From positions 62,001 through 126,000 of the forward strand of contig NZ_CP150951.2 in NCBI RefSeq assembly GCF_038069655.2: a stretch of DNA of 64,000 nucleotides. The letters are read 5' to 3'. The notes under the pieces are model-generated. The model saw only the letters and a list, made by a program, of their open reading frames with translations, was not told the origin of the DNA and did no database searches. The stretch comes from Yoonia sp. BS5-3 (GTDB lineage Bacteria > Pseudomonadota > Alphaproteobacteria > Rhodobacterales > Rhodobacteraceae). The position numbers and the translations under genes are program-made. Positions within the stretch are counted from its first letter, which is position 1. Each line of letters opens with the position of its first letter. Shown here piece by piece: positions 27,429-34,640 of the stretch.

Positions 27429-28310
27429 ATCTTTTTTCTTATAAGGCCCGCGTTTCTTTGGCGCAGCGTCTTCTGCCTTTTCTACCAGCTTGATAATGTC
27501 TTCAACTTCCCAAGGGCTTTCGACAAGGCCAGCGGCCATTGCTGGCGTCATGCGCAGCGTCTTGTGTGTGCGAACAAAGTTGTAGTGCATAAAGTGAAGG
27601 GCAACCGCATAGGCGTGGTTCTCCGCCTTCTTAGAGAAAGCGTTGGTAAGGCGAGTGAAGCGACGCATACCCATGCGCATTGTCAGGTTTTGGCGCTCAA
27701 TGTGCGATGTGCCAACATCTTCCATGATTGGATTGCCAAATACCTTCTCTTTGATCGCGCCAGTGCACTCGGCGGGGGAATACTTGCGCTCATGGCCTTT
27801 TGTGCCCGTAGGGTCGCCGTACTGCTTTATCAGCATCGCGTAATCTACATCGCCGGAGAATGCGTCTGTAACGGCCTTGAGGTAAGCGCCGTGGCCGTCT
27901 GTGGTCAACTGGATGCGATTGGCAACGCGGGATGCCAAATCGAACATGAACTCACGGGCTGTTGCGCCGGAACGATCACCGATTGTGTAAGAGATCATCA
28001 ACTTGCTGTCGCGATCCATTGCAGTCCACGTCCAAATGTCGCCAGCATCCGCAGGTGCGGCCTTCGCGCCCTCAACGTTTTTCGCTTTGGCGTAGCAGAA
28101 TGACCAAATCTCGTCTGCCTGAACGTGCTTTGCCTCGACGCCCTTGACGTTTTCGTCATGGTAGGCGGCGCAAGCTTTGCCCGCATCCTCAAGCAGCTTG
28201 CTGACGGTGTTCTTGGACACGTCAGCAATCCGCGATGTGGCGCGGATGGAGTTGCCCTCCACCAGAAGGCGGATGATCAAGGCGCGGGTTTTGGTGTCCA
28301 ATTTTCTCAT
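27417..28310 (-). CDS. DDE transposase, IS1-like family
   Basis: A 297-residue complete transposase of the type usually labelled IS1 family in alphaproteobacteria. A helix-turn-helix-like N-terminus (about 10-42, RLLVEGNSIRATSRIADVSK) is followed by a catalytic core with a plausible DDE triad: Asp66 in QADEIWSF, Asp138 in TTDGHGAY and Glu205 in SHIERQNLTMRM. A basic C-terminus ends in PKKRGPYKKKD. Unlike classical IS1 there is no two-frame InsA-InsB' arrangement; it is one continuous frame. The reading frame is intact and the terminal repeats are perfect, so the element may be active. Confidence 0.93.
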   Translation of the reverse strand: MRKLDTKTRALIIRLLVEGNSIRATSRIADVSKNTVSKLLEDAGKACAAYHDENVKGVEAKHVQADEIWSFCYAKAKNVEGAKAAPADAGDIWTWTAMDRDSKLMISYTIGDRSGATAREFMFDLASRVANRIQLTTDGHGAYLKAVTDAFSGDVDYAMLIKQYGDPTGTKGHERKYSPAECTGAIKEKVFGNPIMEDVGTSHIERQNLTMRMGMRRFTRLTNAFSKKAENHAYAVALHFMHYNFVRTHKTLRMTPAMAAGLVESPWEVEDIIKLVEKAEDAAPKKRGPYKKKDISK

Positions 28311-28322
28311 ACAGCCAACCTA

Positions 28323-28343
28323 ATTTCAAACTGACCGATAGTC
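28323..28343 (+). repeat. Internal degenerate copy of the right terminal repeat
   Basis: ATTTCAAACTGACC (28323-28336) matches the inner part of the right repeat, ATTTCAAAGTGACC, at 13 of 14 positions in the same orientation; the outer seven bases have mostly diverged. It sits 12 bp upstream of the transposase start, where the right end of a minimal single-gene IS (about 936 bp, 27408-28343) would be expected. Confidence 0.6.
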
Positions 28344-28368
28344 AAGCAAAAGATACCTTGAAAAGCCG

Positions 28369-28403
28369 AACTAACCTTAGTAATGCTATCACTAAGGTTA
28401 GTT
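28369..28403 (+). promoter_or_regulatory. 12-bp perfect inverted repeat between transposase and ATPase genes
   Basis: AACTAACCTTAG (28369-28380) and CTAAGGTTAGTT (28392-28403) are perfect inverted repeats with an 11-bp spacer, placed in the divergent intergenic region 59 bp from the transposase start and 28 bp from the ATPase start. It looks like a dyad operator or a docking site for one of the element's own proteins. Its presence also argues against the ATG at 28383, which would lie inside it, as the ATPase start. Confidence 0.65.
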
Positions 28404-28430
28404 TATAGGGAACTAGAAATAGTGGTGAAG

Positions 28431-29666
28431 ATGACGGATGACGACTGGCGAGCTTTGAGGTTCCACGCAGCGGACCTATTTACTCCATCAAGTCCAGTGA
28501 CGACAACTGAACTGTTTGCCGGTCGGGCATCGCAGATCGATAAGTTGGTTGAGGCTGTCGCGGAACGTGGTCGTCATGCGATCTTGTTTGGTGAGCCAGG
28601 CGTTGGGAAAACTTCAATTGCAAAGCTTCTCCAATATTTTGTCCCAAGGGGATTAAAGAGCGTCCAGTATGTCCGCAAGGCTGTGGTTAGCACGGATACG
28701 TTTACCTCGATCTGGGAGAATGTTTTCCGGAGCATCAAATTTCAAGCTCATAGGGATGGCATTTATCAGGAGTACAACGTCGCAGACTTGTACCCAGATA
28801 ATATCAGTCCATCAGACGTTGTTCGCGAACTAAATTATTTCGGAGAATCGGTAATTCCCATCATCGTTATTGATGAATTCCAACAGCTTAAAGATGAAGA
28901 GGCCGCCCGCCTAATGTCTGAGACTGTTAAGGCCGTGTCGGACGAGGGCACACCTGCGACTATCGTAGTGGTTGGGGTGGGCGACAATGTGGATGATCTC
29001 GTCCGAGGTCACGGCTCAATTATCAGATGTTCCGAAGAGGTTTTGATGCCCCGCATGAAGACCGAGGAAATCCAGTTGCTTCTCAATCAACGGATTGAGC
29101 AGCTCGGAATGACACTTAGCGGTGACGCAAAATGGAAAATTACGGGTCTTTCTAAGGGTCTCCCTTCTTTCGCACACGCCTTAGGGAGAGCATCTGTTTA
29201 TTCTGCAATTGATAGGCAAAGCCTAAACGTCGCCGAAGAAGACATTGATAATGGGATTTTGACCGCGATTGAAAGCTCCCAGCACACTCTCAAAAGTGCG
29301 TATGAGACTGCCACGAATAGTAATCAGGCAAGAGCTACATTTCGGCAGCTTTTAACGGCATGTGCGCTTACCAAAACCGATGCAAGTGGATGGTTCACTC
29401 CAAAGGATGTGGAGCAACCATTTAGTGGTATCATCGGAGAAAAAAGAACGGTTGAATATTTTAACGGTAATCTTACCGACTTCGCCTCTGATAAGAGAGG
29501 AGACATACTTCAGCAAAAGGGTACCGTTAGGAATTTTAGGTTTAGGTTCACGGAACCTGCCATGCAGCCATATGTATTGATGAAAGGCATTCAGGCGGGG
29601 ATCATTCCCGAAGACGCTATGAGCGCTCTTTCGTCTCCTGAACAGGGTGAACTTTTTGCGATTTAG
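28431..29666 (+). CDS. AAA+ ATPase carried by the insertion element (ORC/TniB-like in layout)
   Basis: A 411-residue P-loop ATPase. FAGRASQIDKLVEAV (29-43) resembles the box that precedes the P-loop in ORC1/Cdc6-like and STAND ATPases. Walker A is GEPGVGKTS (54-62), Walker B IIVIDEFQQL (144-153) and sensor-1-like VVVGVGDN (179-186). A lid and a C-terminal helical/winged-helix-like region follow. No transposase, nuclease or TIR domain is fused. Its layout recalls the target-selection ATPases TniB, TnsC and IstB, but such partners are not established for IS1-like transposases. The start at 28431 is preferred because the ATG at 28383 lies in a dyad repeat. Function is inference. Confidence 0.85.
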   Translation: MTDDDWRALRFHAADLFTPSSPVTTTELFAGRASQIDKLVEAVAERGRHAILFGEPGVGKTSIAKLLQYFVPRGLKSVQYVRKAVVSTDTFTSIWENVFRSIKFQAHRDGIYQEYNVADLYPDNISPSDVVRELNYFGESVIPIIVIDEFQQLKDEEAARLMSETVKAVSDEGTPATIVVVGVGDNVDDLVRGHGSIIRCSEEVLMPRMKTEEIQLLLNQRIEQLGMTLSGDAKWKITGLSKGLPSFAHALGRASVYSAIDRQSLNVAEEDIDNGILTAIESSQHTLKSAYETATNSNQARATFRQLLTACALTKTDASGWFTPKDVEQPFSGIIGEKRTVEYFNGNLTDFASDKRGDILQQKGTVRNFRFRFTEPAMQPYVLMKGIQAGIIPEDAMSALSSPEQGELFAI

Positions 29667-29862
29667 CCTCGCCCCCCTTGCGGGCAATTGCTTCGCGCTC
29701 TGCCTTGGTTAGGTTTCTGGCTCTCGCCTTTCCGCCTTTTAGACCGCCCTTGCGCTGCGCTGACGTGTCAGGCTCATGCACAGGTTCTTCACCTGTCGCC
29801 ACGTCCACAATGAACTTGGCAAGCTGGTTGGCGTCACGGGGTCTTCTGGTTTTATCTGTCAT
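29617..29862 (-). CDS. Small basic Gly/Lys/Arg-rich protein of the insertion element
   Basis: An 81-residue basic protein: RPRDANQLAKFIVDVATGE (7-25), then the repeat-like KGGLKGGKARARNLTKAERE (38-57), ending in a charged tail. Proteins with this KGG-x-ARA-x-LT-x2-ER pattern are frequent next to IS1-like transposases in Rhodobacteraceae and Rhizobiales (from memory), which supports a role in the element, possibly nucleic-acid binding. It overlaps the convergent ATPase 3' end by 50 bp, so each transcript is antisense to the other. A plausible promoter and palindrome lie between it and the right terminal repeat. Confidence 0.8.
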   Translation of the reverse strand: MTDKTRRPRDANQLAKFIVDVATGEEPVHEPDTSAQRKGGLKGGKARARNLTKAEREAIARKGGEAKSQKVHPVQETKERS

Positions 29863-29870
29863 GATCCCAA

Positions 29871-29900
29871 GATAAGCACTCCCTCGCGCGAGGGCAAACT
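29871..29900 (-). promoter_or_regulatory. Promoter with 14-bp palindrome for the small basic protein
   Basis: On the minus strand TTGCCC (-35-like) and TATCTT (-10-like) are separated by 17 bp. The perfect palindrome CCCTCGCGCGAGGG (29881-29894) overlaps the -35 and spacer, an arrangement typical of a repressor operator. It lies directly inside the right terminal repeat. Confidence 0.5.
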
Positions 29901-29905
29901 ATCTA

Positions 29906-29926
29906 ATTTCAAAGTGACCCACTACC
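29906..29926 (-). repeat. Right terminal inverted repeat
   Basis: Exact reverse complement of 27408-27428. Confidence 0.95.
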
Positions 29927-29934
29927 CCGGCAAC
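29927..29934 (+). repeat. 8-bp target site duplication, right copy
   Basis: CCGGCAAC, identical to 27400-27407. Continuing into GCCGGG, it completes the hairpin into which the element inserted. Confidence 0.9.
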
Positions 29935-29937
29935 GCC

Positions 29938-30004
29938 GGGCAGCGCCCGAGCCTCCCCCATGGGGAGGGCGCTTCGCACCCACCCCGAGGCTCAGGCGAT
30001 GCCC
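29938..30004. repeat. REP-like structured repeat interrupted by the element
   Basis: 29938-29954 (GGGCAGCGCCCGAGCCT) pairs with 29988-30004 (AGGCTCAGGCGATGCCC) at 15 of 17 positions. Nested in it is CCTCCCC-CAT-GGGGAGG (29952-29968). Together with the split CCCGGC-AAC-GCCGGG hairpin this forms a compact intergenic repeat of a kind scattered in roseobacter genomes; no other copy was seen in this window. Confidence 0.55.
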
Positions 30005-30045
30005 TTTGTGTCGAGAAGCATCTTAGGGGTTGATTTTGCTTGAAC

Positions 30046-30051
30046 TATAAT
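30046..30051 (+). promoter_or_regulatory. Consensus -10 box TATAAT for the gene at 30106
   Basis: A perfect TATAAT in an AT-rich stretch 54 bp before the start codon; the expected -35 position (TTAGGG, 30023-30028) is weak. Confidence 0.45.
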
Positions 30052-30105
30052 TCCATTTAGAGTTGAATTTTGTGATTAAGAGTAACACTTTTCGGAGTTA
30101 CAAGT

Positions 30106-30552
30106 ATGTCCGGTATTTTGACCGACTTAACCAAAGGTGCGAGACGCCTTGCTGAGATAAAAAAAGATTTTTCTGATCTCGAATTTAAAGAGAGAATTTT
30201 GGAACTTCGAGAACTGCTTTTAGCGGCGAAAGAAGAAATCCTAAACCGAGACACGGAAATAGCCGAACTTAAAGCTACGCTTATGGCGCATGAGCGAAGG
30301 GCCGAACTACAGTCAAATCTACTGGAAGTCGAAGGCTTCAAGTATGAAGTTTCTGAAGGTAAACCAGTGGGACTACCTTTCTGCCCCACTTGTGAAGTTA
30401 AAGAAGACGGTAAGCTCTACCGGCTAGGTCGGATGAATGATCAATACAGTGAATGCCCAAACTGCAAATATAGCTTTAATGCAGGCTCAAACGGCTTAGT
30501 TCATGGAAAGAGAACAAGGCCCCCGATACATAGAAAGCGGGGCTTTGTTTAG
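30106..30552 (+). CDS. Coiled-coil/zinc-ribbon protein, AT-rich, unknown
   Basis: A 148-residue protein. Residues 17-72 are a charged heptad-like coiled coil (LEFKERILELRELLLAAKEE). Residues 88-125 form a zinc ribbon with two CxxC pairs (Cys93/Cys96 and Cys117/Cys120), followed by a basic tail. Its base composition is far more A+T-rich than parE or the other neighbours, so it was probably acquired horizontally. It lies outside the terminal repeats of the insertion element, 172 bp beyond the right end, and its stop is 7 bp from the convergent parE stop. Similar proteins occur beside mobile and defence genes, but no such function can be read here. Confidence 0.75.
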   Translation: MSGILTDLTKGARRLAEIKKDFSDLEFKERILELRELLLAAKEEILNRDTEIAELKATLMAHERRAELQSNLLEVEGFKYEVSEGKPVGLPFCPTCEVKEDGKLYRLGRMNDQYSECPNCKYSFNAGSNGLVHGKRTRPPIHRKRGFV

Positions 30553-30558
30553 GCCAAC

Positions 30559-32517
30559 TCAAACATCCAATTCCTCCACGAACTTCGCGTTTTCCTGAAT
30601 ATACTGGAATCGCAGCTCCGGCTTCTTGCCCATCAGACGTTCGACCAGGTCGGCTGTCTCCCCCGGTTCTTCATCATGCACGGTGACGCGGATCAGTTTG
30701 CGGGTTGCCGGGTCCATGGTTGTCTCTTTGAGGTCTTTGGCGTCCATTTCGCCGAGGCCTTTAAACCGCTGCACGTCGATTTTGCCTTTGCCGCCGAGGC
30801 CTTTGGCCATCACGGCCTCTTTTTCCGCATCATCGGCCACATAGACCCGCCGCGCGCCTTGTGTCAGCCGGTAGAGCGGCGGGCAGGCGAGGTAGAGGTG
30901 CCCTTGGTCGATCAGAGGCCGCATTTGGGTGAAGAAGAAGGTCATCAAGAGGGACGCGATATGCGCGCCGTCGACATCCGCGTCGGTCATGATGATGATT
31001 TTGTCATAACGCAGATCGTCGACGTTGAATTTGGTGCCCATACCGACGCCAAGCGCCTCGCAGAGGTCGTTGATTTCGGCGTTTGAGGTCAACTTGTTTG
31101 AGGCCGCCCCGAGCACGTTGAGGATTTTCCCCTTCAGCGGCAAGAGCGCCTGTTTTTCACGGTTGCGCGCGCCTTTGCCGGAACCGCCAGCGCTGTCGCC
31201 CTCGACAATGAACAGCTCGGTGCCCGCCCGGTCTTTGGATGTGCAATCGGTCAGCTTGCCGGGCAGCCGCAGTTTCTTGGTGGCACTCTTGCGCGCCGTT
31301 TCCTTTTCCTGCTTGCGGCGCAGCCGCTCTTCGGCCCGCAGCACAAGGAAATCGAGGATCGCGCCTGCGGATTTCGTATCCGACGCCAGCCAAGTATCAA
31401 AGTGGTCGCGCACTGCCCCTTCAACCATTTTCTGCACGTTTTCATTGGACAGCCGGTCTTTGGTTTGCCCGACATATTGCGGATCGCGGATGAAGACCGA
31501 GACAAGCGCCGCCCCGCCCGTCAGCAGATCATCGCGGGTGATCTGTTTGGCTTTCTTGTTGCCGACCCGTTCGCCATAGGCGCGGATGCCTTTGAGGATC
31601 GCGGCCCATAGCCCGGCCTCATGCGTGCCGCCTTCTGGCGTGGGCACGGTGTTACAGTAGGATTGGATGAACCCGTCGCGCACGGGCGACCAGTTGATCG
31701 CCCAATCGACTTTGCCGGGTTCCTGAAACTTGTCCATGAACTCAACCGTGCCCGCAAAGGGTTTGTCGGCGTAGGTTGTCGCCCCTTCAAGCCGCTCGTT
31801 CAGGTAATCAGCCAGCCCGCCGGGGAAGTGGAACTTGGCCTGCATGGGCGTGTCCCCATCGGCAATCGCCGTCTTCCACCGGATTTCGACGCCTGAGAAA
31901 AGATAGGCCTTGGACCGCGCCATCGCGAAAAGTTTCGCGGGCTTGAGTTTGAGCGATCCAAAGATCTCCGGGTCGGGGTGGAAGGTGACTTTGGTGCCGC
32001 GCCGGTTGGGGGCCGCACCGACCTTTTCCAGTTTTGTCGTGGGCGCGCCGCGCTGGAATTCCATCGCGACCAGTTCCTTGTTCCGCGCGACTTCGACCCG
32101 CAGATGATCAGAGAGCGCGTTGACCACCGAGGAGCCTACCCCGTTCAGCCCGCCCGAGGTTTCATAGTTCTTGCCCGAGAATTTCCCCCCGGCGTTGAGC
32201 GTGCAAAAGATAATCTCGAGCGTGGATTTTTTCGGGTCGGACGGGTGCGGGTCGGTTGGGATGCCCCGCCCGTTGTCGGTGATCGACACGTTCCGGTTTT
32301 CGTCCAGTTCGACCTCAATCCAGGTGGCGTGTCCGGCGACGGCTTCGTCCATCGAGTTGTCGATGATCTCGGCCACCATATGGTGCATGGCCCGGTCATC
32401 CTTGCCCCCGATATACATCCCCGGACGCAACCGGACATGTTCCATGTCATCGAGCACTTCGATGCTGTCGGCGTTATAGTCGTCGGGGCTGCCCCCGGAG
32501 AGAAGGTCATTGGCCAT
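30559..32517 (-). CDS. parE: DNA topoisomerase IV subunit B
   Basis: A 652-residue GHKL ATPase/TOPRIM subunit of topoisomerase IV, which decatenates replicated chromosomes. The ATP-lid and N-box (EIIDNSMDEAVAG, ITDNGRGIP) and the TOPRIM signature EGDSAGGSGKGARNR are intact, as is the IMTDADVDGAHI metal site. Length is typical. ParE rather than GyrB is favoured by the absence of the GyrB-type insert and the overall alphaproteobacterial pattern. parC is not in the window, as is usual in this group. Confidence 0.93.
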   Translation of the reverse strand: MANDLLSGGSPDDYNADSIEVLDDMEHVRLRPGMYIGGKDDRAMHHMVAEIIDNSMDEAVAGHATWIEVELDENRNVSITDNGRGIPTDPHPSDPKKSTLEIIFCTLNAGGKFSGKNYETSGGLNGVGSSVVNALSDHLRVEVARNKELVAMEFQRGAPTTKLEKVGAAPNRRGTKVTFHPDPEIFGSLKLKPAKLFAMARSKAYLFSGVEIRWKTAIADGDTPMQAKFHFPGGLADYLNERLEGATTYADKPFAGTVEFMDKFQEPGKVDWAINWSPVRDGFIQSYCNTVPTPEGGTHEAGLWAAILKGIRAYGERVGNKKAKQITRDDLLTGGAALVSVFIRDPQYVGQTKDRLSNENVQKMVEGAVRDHFDTWLASDTKSAGAILDFLVLRAEERLRRKQEKETARKSATKKLRLPGKLTDCTSKDRAGTELFIVEGDSAGGSGKGARNREKQALLPLKGKILNVLGAASNKLTSNAEINDLCEALGVGMGTKFNVDDLRYDKIIIMTDADVDGAHIASLLMTFFFTQMRPLIDQGHLYLACPPLYRLTQGARRVYVADDAEKEAVMAKGLGGKGKIDVQRFKGLGEMDAKDLKETTMDPATRKLIRVTVHDEEPGETADLVERLMGKKPELRFQYIQENAKFVEELDV

Positions 32518-32638
32518 GGGTTCTGCTCATATCTTTGCTTTGCGCAGCATTATGGCAGGCTGGCCCTTCCGGGGGAAGCGATTGTTGCGGTTGAGATGGC
32601 CCGTTTTGACCCTTGGCGATTGCCGGTCAGAGGTTGCG

Positions 32639-33922
32639 TTACTCCCGTGCCGTTCTTGTTTCAAACATCAGCCCAAAGGCGCTGCGCTGCCGGAAGCCGG
32701 TCCAGTAGGTATGCTCGGCCGCGTGATCGCCGTTATCGTCGACCGCCCAGACCCCGTCCCCGCCTGATAGGATCAGGTCAAAATAGGCCGCTTTGTCGCT
32801 GTCTTCTTTGAGGTGCAGATCAAGGTAGCCGGTGATGAAATGCTGGCTGATATTGTTCATTTTGGTCGTGTCCCAGACCGCATCAGCGTAATGGCCAAAG
32901 GGGAACCAGCCATCGGCGGCAGGCAACCCGTAACTTTCAACGGGCGCGGGCATGGGCGCCCCGGCATTGTGGTTTGCGTTCTCAAAGGTCAGCAGGTGCC
33001 GCGTTGTGTTTACAGTGCCCTCAAAAATCCCCCGGATCGCATCATATTGCGAGATATCATCTACGCTGCCTGCGATCAGCATCAGCGGTTTGTTCACCCC
33101 GGCCAAGCCATCGGCGTCCCAGAACCCCGCATTATTCCCCCAAGGCCCAAAAGCAACAAAGGCCTTCACCCGGTCGTCGGCCAGCGCGGCATGGCTGTCG
33201 GTGCCCATCATGTTCCGTTCCAGCAGCCCCTGCGGTGCCCCCCATTCATAGGTCGTGCTCACCGGCGTCACCCCTGCCCCGGCATAGATCAGCGCCCCAT
33301 AGCCGCCCATCGAATAGCCGATGATCGCGACGTTATCGTCTTGGATAATACCGCCCAGATCGCCCTCAAGCGCGCCCATCTGATCAATCACAAACCGTTG
33401 GTCCCACGGCCGGTTGACAAGGGTCGACCCAAAGGCCGTTTGATCGTCATAGGTGCTGTCTGGATGGTCGATCGCGGCCACCACATAGCCCTTTGAGGCC
33501 AGGTTTTCAGCCAAAGGCGCCATCAGAAACCGATTGCCCGGATAGCCATGCGAGACAACTACAAGCGGGAATGTACCAGAGGTATCAGGCAGCGCATCGC
33601 GGGCCGCCTGCCCGGTCAGAACGGCTTCGGTCACGCCGTCGCGCAGCAGCGCGGTGAGCGTGCCGCCTGCCTGGGTCTCGGCCACAGCCGGATACCAGAT
33701 TTCAACGGTCAGGCTACGGTCGTACCGTGCGATTTCGCCCTCAGCCCCGGTATTGACCACGTCAATCTGATCAGGATTGGTGAAGATCATGCTGGTCACG
33801 CCGATCTTGTGATCACCATATGCCGCCAATGCGGGCGCGTCAGGCCGGACGATATCGATCCGGTTTTCAGCAAAAGCTGCTGTTGCCCCGATCAAGGCCA
33901 GGGCTGTTGAAATCGCACGCAT
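32639..33922 (-). CDS. Secreted alpha/beta-hydrolase, platelet-activating-factor acetylhydrolase-like
   Basis: A 427-residue hydrolase with a signal peptide (MRAISTALALIGATAAFAEN). The nucleophile elbow is GYSMGGYG, after VVSHGYPGNR, which supplies the oxyanion region. The layout matches the PAF-AH isoform II/dienelactone-hydrolase superfamily, so an esterase acting on short or oxidised acyl chains is likely. A candidate catalytic His lies in FENANHNAG. Monocistronic by spacing; no substrate context. Confidence 0.85.
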   Translation of the reverse strand: MRAISTALALIGATAAFAENRIDIVRPDAPALAAYGDHKIGVTSMIFTNPDQIDVVNTGAEGEIARYDRSLTVEIWYPAVAETQAGGTLTALLRDGVTEAVLTGQAARDALPDTSGTFPLVVVSHGYPGNRFLMAPLAENLASKGYVVAAIDHPDSTYDDQTAFGSTLVNRPWDQRFVIDQMGALEGDLGGIIQDDNVAIIGYSMGGYGALIYAGAGVTPVSTTYEWGAPQGLLERNMMGTDSHAALADDRVKAFVAFGPWGNNAGFWDADGLAGVNKPLMLIAGSVDDISQYDAIRGIFEGTVNTTRHLLTFENANHNAGAPMPAPVESYGLPAADGWFPFGHYADAVWDTTKMNNISQHFITGYLDLHLKEDSDKAAYFDLILSGGDGVWAVDDNGDHAAEHTYWTGFRQRSAFGLMFETRTARE

Positions 33923-33993
33923 TTAAGTCTCCCCCATAAGTTGTTTTACGGGAAGGAACGTAGCGCAGGATGCCCCCCTGAACAGGGTCCGTA

Positions 33994-34640
33994 TTATTTT
34001 TGGTCGTGGACCGGCGGATTTCGCCACCGGGTTGGCTGGAACGGCGCATGCAAGGCCCGGTCAAGCATTTCAAGCCTGTCCTGGCCATAGAACATTTCAC
34101 CCGCAAGCACATAACTGGGCGAGCCAAACACATTTGCGCGCAGCGCCTCACTTGCGTTCTCAGCGTAGCGCGCCAGGACGTCGGCACATTGGGCCAGTGC
34201 GATCAGCGCATCCCCGTTATGCCCAAGATCACTGGCCAAAGCGGCCAGTGTCGGCACATCAGATAGGTCCGCGTCATCGCCCAATGGGCCTGCAGAATAG
34301 CGTGCGCCAGCGCATCCACAGCCGGCCCTTGATCGCCCAGCGCGACGATCATTTGGCTGGCCAGACTGTAATCAGCATCATGGTAGGTCGGGCGGTGGCT
34401 GATCACTGGCACCGAACGCGTATCCGCCCATCGTTCGATTTCGCGACCAAAGAAATAATCAACATGGGCCTGCGTGCGGTCCCGAAACGGAAGGCTGCCT
34501 TGCGCCTCGACCACTGGCGATAGCGGGATCGGTCTGTGGATCAACCTGGCATCATGTGCTGCGCAGATAGCACTCAGCCGCGCCGAGCCCAGATAGGCAA
34601 AAGCCGAATGGGCCGAATAGTAATAGATGATTTCTGTCAT
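33994..34640 (-). pseudogene. 2-hydroxychromene-2-carboxylate isomerase-like gene with a frameshift
   Basis: A DsbA-fold glutathione-dependent isomerase family gene split by a one-base frameshift. The upstream part (34640 down to about 34285) encodes the normal N-terminus IIYYYSAHSAFAYLGSARL and runs to AILQAHWA. The family-expected continuation (DDADLSDVPTLAALASDLG ... VFGSPSYVLAGEMFYGQDRL) is in another frame from about 34284. Adding one base near 34280 (TGGGC-GATGAC) restores a full ~215-residue protein. Either a recent pseudogene or a sequencing error; the two halves are otherwise well conserved. The homologues act in naphthalene-type aromatic degradation. Confidence 0.82.

Larger units (their letters stand above)
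27408..29926. mobile_element. 2519-bp IS1-like insertion element with AAA+ ATPase and small basic protein
   Basis: Bounded by perfect 21-bp inverted repeats (27408-27428 and 29906-29926, outer end GGTAGTGGGTCACTTTGA) and an 8-bp direct duplication CCGGCAAC. It contains three genes: a DDE transposase on the minus strand, an AAA+ ATPase divergent from it, and a small basic protein convergent with the ATPase. The transposase stop codon lies inside the left repeat. The interior is clearly richer in A+T than the flanks. Perfect repeats and duplication indicate a recent, intact insertion. The insertion point is in the hairpin CCCGGC-AAC-GCCGGG, reconstructed by joining the flanks. IS1-like elements of about 0.9 kb are normal; this one is over 2.5 times that size because of the two extra genes. 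Confidence 0.92.

Noticed and set aside
27169-27444. A 91-codon frame running into the left end of the insertion element
   Set aside because: It crosses hairpin repeats and the terminal repeat, so any product would depend on the insertion; no motif.
28431-29666. The ATPase as a stand-alone phage-defence gene
   Set aside because: It has only an ATPase and helical region, with no fused effector, and lies wholly inside transposon ends, so an element-linked role is simpler.
27408-29926. An IS21-like or Tn7-like element
   Set aside because: The transposase is IS1-like, with an 8-bp duplication, not IstA or TnsB-like, and gene orientation differs.
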